Shown one piece after another: positions 43,630 to 49,903 of a stretch of DNA of 53,732 nt. The notes under the pieces are model-generated. The model had not been told where the DNA came from. It saw only the letters and a list, made by a program, of their open reading frames with translations, and searched no databases. The first letter of the stretch is position 1. Every line of letters begins with the position of its first letter. This stretch comes from Chloroflexota bacterium (lineage in GTDB: Bacteria; Chloroflexota; UBA11872). The stretch lies in assembly GCA_028874175.1 (NCBI GenBank), contig JAPPLN010000063.1, forward strand, positions 1-53,732, read 5' to 3'. A program made the position numbers and the translations under genes.

Positions 43630-44685
43630 CTAGAGGGCTTTGAGGGCCTGGACGATGGCGTTGGCGGTTACGAGGTCGTGGATGCCGGAGTAGATCTGCT
43701 TCCAGCGGACGATGCCGTTGGTGTCGATGACGAAGGCGGAGCCGGTGGCCAGGTTGTCACCGTAGAGATTCCAGACTTCGTAGGCCTTGGGAACTTCGGT
43801 GGAGAGGTCGTAGGCGACCTTGAAGGGGACGCCGAGGCTGTCGATGGCCCACTTGGCTCCTTCGAGGTTATCGGTGCTGACGGCGACGACTTCAGCGTTC
43901 TGCGCAGCGATCTGCTCGTAGTTGTTTTGCAACTCCACGAGTTGCGTGCGACAGGTCCCTCACCAGAAGGCGCGGTAGAAGACGAGGACGACGTTTTTTT
44001 GGCCCTGGAAGCCGGCGAGGCTGACTTCGCCGCCCGTGGCGCTGGGGAGAGTGAAGAGCGGAGCCACGGGGCCAGCGGCGACCTGGGGCGCGGGCGCCTG
44101 GGTGGCGGCAGGCGGGGCCTGGGTGGGCGCGGGAGTGGGGGCGGCCGTTGCCGGCGCAGCGGTGGCCTGGGGCGCCGCGGTTGTGGGGGCCGGCGTGGCC
44201 GTGGCAGGGGCCTGCGTGGCGGGAGGTTGGGTGGCTGGAGCCTGCGTGGCCGGCGGTTGGGTGGCCGGTGCCTGGGTTGCCGGGGCTTGCGTCACCGGCG
44301 GCTGCGTGGCCGGTGGCTGGATCGCGGCGGGGGCCTGGGTGGCGGCGGGAGCTTGCGTCGCCGGAGGTTGCGTAGCGGCAGGCGGCTGGGTTGCCGGCGC
44401 CTGGGGGGCGGCCGGTTGCCGGGTGGCAGCCGGTGGCTGGGTTGCGGGGGCGGTCGGCTGAGCGGGCGCCGCGGCCACGACGGTTGCAGCAGGAGCAGCA
44501 GCTTGCGGCGGAGGCGCGGCCGTTGCCGGCGCGGCCGGAGGGGCGGCGACGGCCGGCGGGGGCGGGGCCGGTTCGGGATCCTCGCCGCAAGCAGCCAAGC
44601 CGACCGCCATCAAACCCGCAACCGCGGCAGCGGCAAACCAGCGGAGCCGTCCGGGTCTCTGCCTGAGAGTTTTCGTTATCTGCAT
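43630..44685 (-). CDS. Candidate selenocysteine-containing peroxiredoxin-like lipoprotein (UGA read through)
   Basis: 351 residues if the in-frame TGA at 43962-43960 is read as Sec. Layout: signal with lipobox GLAAC (Cys33), a ~160-residue Pro/Ala/Thr/Gln linker, then an AhpC/TSA thioredoxin fold from APLFTLPSATGGEV. The active site reads NVVLVFYRAFW-U-GTCRTQL, where relatives have FYRGxWCxxC; Sec242 thus replaces the first Cys of a CxxC pair with Cys245. The fold continues in the same frame (VVAVSTDNLEGAK, ATGSAFVIDTNG) to 43630. No other stop interrupts it. A hairpin follows the UGA. Likely an envelope-anchored thiol/peroxide redox enzyme. The alternative, a nonsense mutation of a Cys codon, is less likely given position and hairpin. 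No selA/B/C genes are in the window. Confidence 0.82.
43929..43945 (-). promoter_or_regulatory. Candidate bacterial SECIS hairpin
   Basis: On the mRNA strand GCAACTC-GTG-GAGTTGC makes a perfect 7-bp stem with a GUG loop. The loop G lies 21 bases after the UGA, within the 16-37-base spacing used for bacterial SECIS, and the loop begins GU as in known elements. It is inside the coding sequence just 3' of the UGA, as required for SelB-dependent decoding. Confidence 0.65.
44080..44460 (-). repeat. Low-complexity Pro-Ala-Thr-Gln linker-coding repeats
   Basis: Degenerate tandem units of about 15-18 bases coding ATQAP, ATQPP and PPATQ. They give a long flexible, probably extended tether between the lipid anchor and the redoxin domain. 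Such linkers are common in Chloroflexota lipoproteins and prone to slippage length changes. Confidence 0.85.
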
Positions 44686-44807
44686 GGGGTGTACTAAGCC
44701 TGACAAAATGGGCGGGCGTTGGTTGGCACGCGTTTGGCGAGCCGTCGCGTCGTCCTATGGCCTAAGGTTAGCGTGCCGCGTCGGAGAGTGTGCGAGGACG
44801 GTACGAG

Positions 44808-45839
44808 ATGGCATGCAAGGATCGGTATCGGGCGGCGGTGGTTGGGCTGCGGGGGATTGGCGCGGGCGCGGTCAAGGAAACTTTGAGCGGGAACCGGCGG
44901 GCGGCGCCGCATACGCATGCGTCGGCTCACAGCGCGCATGAGCGGATTGACCTGGTGGCGGCGTGCGACCTGGATGGGTCGCTGCTGGACAAGTTTCGCG
45001 ACACGTGGGGCGAGGGACCGGCGTTGTATGACGACCTGGACGCGATGCTGGCTGCCGAGGACATCGACATCCTGAGCATCGCGACCTCCGACCACACGCA
45101 CGCGAACCTGGGCATTAAGGCCATTGTGGCGGGCGTTCCGATGATCTTATGTGAGAAACCTATGACGACGTCGCTGGCGGACGCGGACGCGCTGGTGAAG
45201 GCCGTTGAAGACGCGGGGACGGCGTTCAGCGTGGACCACACGCGGCGCTGGGACCCGTTTTTTCGGCAGGCGTATGACTTCATCCAGTCGGGTCGAATCG
45301 GACCTGTGGTGCGGGTCGTTGGGACGTGGGGCGGCACGAGGGCCCTGGAGTACCGGAACGGTTCGCACACGGTGGACGCGGTGAATATGTATGCGGGCGG
45401 ATCGCCGCAGTGGGTGGTGGGCGTGCATGAGCCGCCGGGCGAGTGGGCGGAGCCGGCGCCGAGCGCGCTGGTGCAGTACGACAACGGGGTGCTGGCGTTC
45501 ATCAACCAGACGAAGGCGATGCCGAAATTCACCGAGTGGCAGGTGTTCTGCGAGCAGGGGCGGGTGCGAATTGGCGGGGTGCATTCGACGGTGGAATACG
45601 CCGCGACCACGCCGAGCGGGCAGGAGGACTGGCTGGAGCGTCAGCTGCCGACGCAGAAGGTGTACCGGTCGGCAATGTTGTCGAGCATCGACGACCTGAT
45701 TCGGCGGCACGAGGGCGGGCCGGAGACGTTTGCGAACGTGCGAACAGGGCTGATGGCAGTGGAAGTGATCGAGGCTATGCGACGGTCGCATGACGCCGGG
45801 CAGGCGAAGGTGGAGTTTCCGCTGGCGCGGGGTGTGTGA
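44808..45839 (+). CDS. Gfo/Idh/MocA-family oxidoreductase
   Basis: A 343-residue relative of the enzyme at 42.2-43.3 kb. N-terminal Rossmann: RAAVVGLRGIGAGA; an insert AAPHTHASAHSAH; nucleotide/EKP motif MILCEKPMTTSLADADALV; VDHTRRWDPFFRQAYDFI then GTWGGTRALEYRNGSHTVD. The HxRRW and (G/S)H motifs parallel the paralogue, so both may act on similar sugar acids or inositols. ATG at 44808 with GAGGA ~11 bases upstream. Divergent from the selenoprotein candidate. Codons are strongly G-biased compared with the genes before 40 kb. Confidence 0.9.
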   Translation: MACKDRYRAAVVGLRGIGAGAVKETLSGNRRAAPHTHASAHSAHERIDLVAACDLDGSLLDKFRDTWGEGPALYDDLDAMLAAEDIDILSIATSDHTHANLGIKAIVAGVPMILCEKPMTTSLADADALVKAVEDAGTAFSVDHTRRWDPFFRQAYDFIQSGRIGPVVRVVGTWGGTRALEYRNGSHTVDAVNMYAGGSPQWVVGVHEPPGEWAEPAPSALVQYDNGVLAFINQTKAMPKFTEWQVFCEQGRVRIGGVHSTVEYAATTPSGQEDWLERQLPTQKVYRSAMLSSIDDLIRRHEGGPETFANVRTGLMAVEVIEAMRRSHDAGQAKVEFPLARGV

Positions 45840-45896
45840 GACTCGGATCGAAACGCGCCGCCGGTCGGGCGCCGGCGGGACTGGTGAGGACTGACA

Positions 45897-46376
45897 ATGG
45901 CTGAGAGCGACCCCGCTTCAGACGCACTGTGCGACGTGGTTTACGGCCTGGCCGTGGTGGGCACGGTTTCGGCCGACGGAGAGCCGAACGGGATGACGGC
46001 GAACTGGATGTCGCAGGTTTCGTTCGATCCGCGGATCTTCGCGGTGGCGATCCAGGACACGGCGCACACGCGCAAGAACATCGACGAGACAGGCGTGTTC
46101 AGCATCTCGGTGCTGCCGGAGGGCTCGAAGGACCTGTCGCTGAAGTTCACGGCGAAGTCGACGAGCGGCGAGGGTCGCCTGGAGGGCGAGCCGGTTTCAA
46201 CGCACGAGACCGGGACGCCGGTGCTGGACGCGGCGACGGCGTGGTTCGAGTGCAAGGTGGTGTCGTCATCGCAGCCGGGGGATCACGTGGTGTATTTCGG
46301 CGAGGTGATCGGCGGCGGCATGGGCGAAGGCACGTCGACGACGCTGCGCGACACGGGAATGAGCTACGCCGGATAG
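45897..46376 (+). CDS. Flavin reductase-like FMN-binding protein
   Basis: A 159-residue split-barrel flavin-binding protein of the DIM6/NTAB flavin reductase family. DVVYGLAVVGTVSADGEPNGMTANW and VSFDPRIFAVAIQDTAHTRKNI are the typical FMN-binding strands; FSISVLPEGSKDLSLKF and PVLDAATAWFECKVVSS follow. It probably supplies reduced FMN or is a small flavoenzyme. ATG with GAGGA seven bases upstream. It lies 57 bases after the Gfo/Idh gene and is likely co-transcribed. Confidence 0.88.
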   Translation: MAESDPASDALCDVVYGLAVVGTVSADGEPNGMTANWMSQVSFDPRIFAVAIQDTAHTRKNIDETGVFSISVLPEGSKDLSLKFTAKSTSGEGRLEGEPVSTHETGTPVLDAATAWFECKVVSSSQPGDHVVYFGEVIGGGMGEGTSTTLRDTGMSYAG

Positions 46377-46447
46377 GCCAGGAGTGGGGTCCGGAAACCA
46401 GTTGCGCTAGGGTTAGGCGTGCGTCAGGTTTCTGACAGGTTAGAGAC

Positions 46448-46630
46448 ATGAACCTGTGGATTCGATCGGCACGTCGGGGACTGCAGCAGTCGTCTCTGGT
46501 TGGTGTCGCGTTTCTAGTGGCGCTCAGCCTGGCGTTGGGCGCCTGCGGCGACGAAGAGTTGAAGCGACAGGACTACAGCACAGCGATCGCGCCGGAGCGC
46601 TGCGGCGGATCCGGGGGCGGTCCCTGCTAG
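46448..46630 (+). CDS. Small lipoprotein of unknown function
   Basis: A 60-residue peptide: basic start (NLWIRSARRG), hydrophobic SLVGVAFLVALSLALGAC lipobox and a ~28-residue mature part with two Cys (PERCGG and terminal GPC). A purine-rich GTTAGAGAC stands upstream. No family recognised. It resembles the 81-residue lipoprotein at 48.8 kb around the lipidation site (ACGDEELKR versus ACGDSEPKR). Confidence 0.6.
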   Translation: MNLWIRSARRGLQQSSLVGVAFLVALSLALGACGDEELKRQDYSTAIAPERCGGSGGGPC

Positions 46631-46660
46631 GCGGAGACCTCTCCGCATCCTGAACGCGGG

Positions 46661-46739
46661 TGCCCGGAAGACCCCTCACCGGATTCGGCAAGCTCAGGAC
46701 GGGCTCTGCCTCTCCCCTCGGAGAGGGTGAAGAGCCGCC
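46661..46739 (-). repeat. Dispersed REP-like repeat, inverted copy
   Basis: On the minus strand: GGCTCTTCACCCTCTCC, GAGGGGAGAGGCAGAGCCCG, TCCTGAGCTTGCCGAATCCG, GTGAGGGGTCTTCCGGGCA. It has the same orientation as the 43.4-kb copy and the opposite one to all copies left of 41 kb. Confidence 0.78.
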
Positions 46740-46766
46740 CCGCCTTCGAGGACGAGGCGCGTGCGG

Positions 46767-47249
46767 CTAGCCGGGCGTCCAGGCGGTGACGGCGGGCCAC
46801 CAGACGGGGCGGATGATCATCATGGCGAAGGCAAAGAGGACGAGGACTGCGAGAGCGATCCAGCCGGTAAGCCAGCGCCGCCAGCCGAGGGTCCATTGAC
46901 GGCCGCCACGGAAGTGGACTTCGGCCGGGAGCATGACGCCTAGCCAGATCGCGGTGGCGAGGCCCATGGCGACGGTGCTGGTGACGAGGAAGGTTGGGCT
47001 CATCCGGTACGAGTTGGTGAGCGCGAGGCCGAGGCCGCTGGCGAGCAGAAGGGTCATCGAGGGCGCAGTAACCCAGCGGTTGAGAGCGCGCAGGACCGGT
47101 TCGGTGGGAAGGCCGTCGGTCCAGTCGCCGGCCAAGGCCATGCGACGGCCCTGGACCACCACGACAAGTGCGCCGGTAAAGGCGCCCAGCGCCGCCGTGC
47201 CACTGAACTGGTGGATGACGAGGAGGAAGTTCCAGAGCTCGAGCGTCAC
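46767..47249 (-). CDS. Small integral membrane protein (DUF2269/CopD-like)
   Basis: A 160-residue protein with four hydrophobic helices: WNFLLVIHQFSGTAALGAFTGALVVV (with a helix His), SMTLLLASGLGLAL, FLVTSTVAMGLATAIWLGVML and WIALAVLVLFAFAMMIIRP. The His-containing first helix and overall layout recall DUF2269/CopD-type four-helix membrane proteins, which may bind heme or metal; the assignment is tentative. GTG start 26 bases downstream of a DUF4352-like lipoprotein gene on the same strand. Confidence 0.6.
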   Translation of the reverse strand: MTLELWNFLLVIHQFSGTAALGAFTGALVVVVQGRRMALAGDWTDGLPTEPVLRALNRWVTAPSMTLLLASGLGLALTNSYRMSPTFLVTSTVAMGLATAIWLGVMLPAEVHFRGGRQWTLGWRRWLTGWIALAVLVLFAFAMMIIRPVWWPAVTAWTPG

Positions 47250-47275
47250 GTCAGGGGGCTACGAGCGCCGGACGA

Positions 47276-47815
47276 TCAGACGCGCCAGCGCTCCCGGATT
47301 TCAGTCGGGACGATGACGCCGAAGCGGATTTCGGTGTCGGCGGTGGGCTTGTAGCTGATGGTGGCGGCGCGGGTGCCTTCGGGGACTTCCCAGCTGCGCC
47401 AACCGCGTTCCTCGGCGCCGGGAGCGGGGCCGGCGTTGGCCAGCCGAGCGGCGGGGGCGGCCTGGCGGGCGATGCCGGTGCCACCTCCAGCGAGCTCGAG
47501 GGTCATGACTTCAGGATCAAGGTTGATCGAGCCGGTGCCGCTGTTTTGTACCTTGAAGTAGGCGGAGATGAACATGAAGCCTGGCTCCGCGTTGTCGAAG
47601 CTGCCGAACGAGCGGGTGGCGCCGACCTCGGTGAGGGTGATGTTGGCACCGCCGCGGTCCACGGTTCCGCCGACCTGGGCGTCAACGGGTCCGGGCGGAT
47701 CAGCGGCGACCGGCGCGTCGGCTTCCGACTCGCCGCAAGCGGCTAGCGCGGCGGTGAGCACAAAGCCAAGCACCACGCCGACCAGGGCGCGGCGACGAAT
47801 GCGGAATCGGGTCAT
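47276..47815 (-). CDS. DUF4352-like lipoprotein A
   Basis: A 179-residue lipoprotein. Signal ALVGVVLGFVLTAALAAC, then an acidic linker and a telokin-like immunoglobulin fold typical of DUF4352 (NITLTEVGATRSFG, FISAYFKVQNSGTGSINLD, GWRSWEVPEGTRAATISY). Function unknown; such domains are extracellular binding or adhesion modules. It is a clear paralogue of the next upstream gene (48.5-47.9 kb), with the shared block WEVPEGTRAATISY. Confidence 0.8.
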   Translation of the reverse strand: MTRFRIRRRALVGVVLGFVLTAALAACGESEADAPVAADPPGPVDAQVGGTVDRGGANITLTEVGATRSFGSFDNAEPGFMFISAYFKVQNSGTGSINLDPEVMTLELAGGGTGIARQAAPAARLANAGPAPGAEERGWRSWEVPEGTRAATISYKPTADTEIRFGVIVPTEIRERWRV

Positions 47816-47936
47816 GGAAGCAACCTTGGGAGTGCGAAGGCCCGCCGTCCTGGATTCGTTCTCAGCTTATCGTATGCCGCAGTACAGCCGAGCAGGCTTC
47901 CCGAGACGGGAAAAGGCGGCAGGTCGTCGGCGGCCC

Positions 47937-48518
47937 TCAGACGTGGCGAAGGTCTGACAGGACGCGCCAGCGGTCGCGGACTTCGTCGGCGAGGGTAAAG
48001 CCGACGCGGATTTCCAGATCAGGCGAGGGCCGATAGCTGATGGTGGCAGCGCGGGTGCCTTCCGGCACTTCCCAGCTGCGCCAGGCGCCGAGTTCCTCGC
48101 CCGGCGGGGGACCGGTATCGCCGAGGCGGCTGCCTGGAGTGACGATCCAGTGTTTGCCGAGGGTTCCGTCAGGGAGCTCAAGCACGATCGCCTCAGGTCC
48201 CTGGGCGGGAATCTCGCTACCGGTGTTGCGAATCGAGAGCCTGGCCGCGATGAAGACCTTGCCATCGGCGGCGCGTTCACGGCGATCAAAGGAGTGGGTG
48301 GCACCGACCTCGATGACTGTAAAGGAGACGCCGTTGCGTTCGACCGCTTCGCCCGGGGCGGCGTCGATGGGACCCGGCGGCCGGACCTGTGCCGCATCGC
48401 CGGAGGCGTCCCCGGCGGACTCGCCACAGGCAGTCAGCGCCACGGCGAGCGCGACGCCAAGCAAAGCGCGCAACACACGTCGACGTGCACGAGTTGCTGG
48501 ACGTTTCGTAGCGAACAC
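47937..48518 (-). CDS. DUF4352-like lipoprotein B
   Basis: 193 residues from a GTG start. Basic N-terminus, lipobox ALTAC, linker, then FTVIEVGATHSF, FIAARLSIRNTG and AWRSWEVPEGTRAATISYRP. It is a tandem paralogue of lipoprotein A, differing mostly in the linker and in the middle loop. The open frame continues ~136 codons upstream without a signal-like start, so GTG 48518 is preferred. A weak -10 (TAATAT on the minus strand, 48559-48554) lies ~36 bases upstream. Confidence 0.75.
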   Translation of the reverse strand: MFATKRPATRARRRVLRALLGVALAVALTACGESAGDASGDAAQVRPPGPIDAAPGEAVERNGVSFTVIEVGATHSFDRRERAADGKVFIAARLSIRNTGSEIPAQGPEAIVLELPDGTLGKHWIVTPGSRLGDTGPPPGEELGAWRSWEVPEGTRAATISYRPSPDLEIRVGFTLADEVRDRWRVLSDLRHV

Positions 48519-48798
48519 GAGGCTGGGCGGCCCGGTGGAATCCGGCGCGGGGCATATTAGCCTGAGACTGGAGCGGCCCGTAGGCGGCCGGTGCGTGGGG
48601 AGCCGGCGAATCGTTCCCGAGGAGGACAGCCGGTGAGCGGACGACATGCGGGCCCCAGGGCGCCGGGGCAGCGGTTGCACGCGATTTGGCGGGCCAGTGG
48701 TTGACCATGGTGTCGGTTCACCGCATGATGAGACGAGATATGGCGGGCGCCGGGTATCAACGGCTGCCCTCGGACGTTTCCACTCAGGGAGGCGCCGG
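48519..48798. other. Intergenic region between divergent lipoprotein genes
   Basis: About 280 bases with open frames on both strands but no homology or start signals that I can support. It presumably holds the promoters for lipoprotein B (minus) and the small lipoprotein (plus). GGGAGGCGCCGG just before 48,799 is the ribosome-binding site of the latter. Confidence 0.4.
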
Positions 48799-49044
48799 AT
48801 GATTTCGAGGTCGATTCGCCGTGCGGGCCGCGCGGGGAAAGTCGCGGGTGTCGGGCTGCTGCTGACACTCGCATTTGCGCTGTCGGCGTGCGGCGATAGC
48901 GAGCCAAAGCGAAGCGGCGAGTTCAAGCTGAACCCCGGCGACTTCTACTGCACGGGCTACAAGGAAGGCAGCGTGGGCAACACGAACCTTTTGCCGGGCG
49001 ACCACTACTGGGAAGGCACGCTCGGACAGGACTGCGACTCGTAG
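48799..49044 (+). CDS. Small Cys-containing lipoprotein
   Basis: An 81-residue protein. Arg-rich start (ISRSIRRAGRAGK), hydrophobic VGLLLTLAFALSAC lipobox, and a ~50-residue polar mature part with two Cys (GDFYCTGYKEG, GQDCDS) that could form a disulphide. Ribosome-binding site AGGGAGG about ten bases upstream. The repeated PGD(F/H)Y units (LNPGDFYCTG, LLPGDHYWEG) suggest a small internal duplication. No family recognised. Confidence 0.65.
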   Translation: MISRSIRRAGRAGKVAGVGLLLTLAFALSACGDSEPKRSGEFKLNPGDFYCTGYKEGSVGNTNLLPGDHYWEGTLGQDCDS

Positions 49045-49132
49045 CGCTCCGGTAGACGCCGGTTTCGGCGCGATCTGCCGCTGGCTGTCGGTCGTGTCGC
49101 CGTGCTTCATGGACGGTTGAGCGTGGTCCATC

Positions 49133-49810
49133 GTGCTGCATAGGTATCCGCGCGAGGTTGCCGAGGGCGTGTTTGCCCTTGGTGGCTGGTGGGGCGCGCT
49201 GGCGTACCTGGCGGTTGGCACGGAAACGCTGCTAATCGATACCGGGGTGGCCCGGGTGGCGGGAGCGATCCAACGAGCGATCCAAACCACCGGCGTCAGC
49301 CCGGCGGCCATTGATCAGATCGTGCTGACGCACTACGACTACGATCACTCGGGAAGCGCCGCACAACTGGCGCGAGACCTGGACGCGCCAGTGGTCATAC
49401 ACGAGGCAGACGCGGCGCTGGTAGCGAATCCATCGGAAAGTCCGGGCTTGCGGCGGTTGCTGTATCACCAGCCGGTTCCCCAGGTGCTTCGCTGGGAATC
49501 CCCAGAAATCGCGATGACCCTCAGGGAAGGGGATACGGTGGGCGACTGGCAGGTGATGCACACGCCGGGTCACACGCCAGGAAGCATGAGCCTGGTGCGC
49601 GATGACGTGGGGATCGTGGGGGACGCGCTGGTGTACATGCTTGGCCAGTTGCGCCCCAATGTGCGGCACCTCTCGACAGACATGGCGGCGCAGGAGGCAT
49701 CAACGCGACGGTTAGCCGACACTGGGCTTCGGACGGTGCTTCCGGGACATTACGCGCCATGTACCAAGCCCGGCGCGGTGGAGGAGTTGAGGCAGCGGCT
49801 GGAGTCGTAG
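49133..49810 (+). CDS. MBL-fold metallo-hydrolase
   Basis: A 225-residue metallo-beta-lactamase-fold hydrolase. EGVFALGGWWGALAYLAVG and TLLIDTGVARVAG form the N-terminal strands. The metal motif is THYDYDHSGSA, where the second His of the canonical THxHxDH is Asp. MHTPGHTPGSMSLV, GIVGDALVYM and LPGHYAPC supply the later His/Asp ligands. Probably cytoplasmic (no signal). The substrate is unknown; the glyoxalase-II/persulphide dioxygenase and lactonase groups share this layout. GTG start at 49133. Confidence 0.85.
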   Translation: MLHRYPREVAEGVFALGGWWGALAYLAVGTETLLIDTGVARVAGAIQRAIQTTGVSPAAIDQIVLTHYDYDHSGSAAQLARDLDAPVVIHEADAALVANPSESPGLRRLLYHQPVPQVLRWESPEIAMTLREGDTVGDWQVMHTPGHTPGSMSLVRDDVGIVGDALVYMLGQLRPNVRHLSTDMAAQEASTRRLADTGLRTVLPGHYAPCTKPGAVEELRQRLES

Positions 49811-49903
49811 GTCGGGAAGGCCGAGTGGACCTCAGGTAAGCTGACGCTCGCTTTGCCGGGTTGTACCAGGGCGTGGGCAAAGCCGCCTGGAAGGGATTCG
49901 AGA

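Noticed and set aside
44080-44460. CRISPR-like array from regularly repeated units
   Set aside because: Units are contiguous, coding and degenerate (Pro-Ala-Thr-Gln linker) with no unique spacers.
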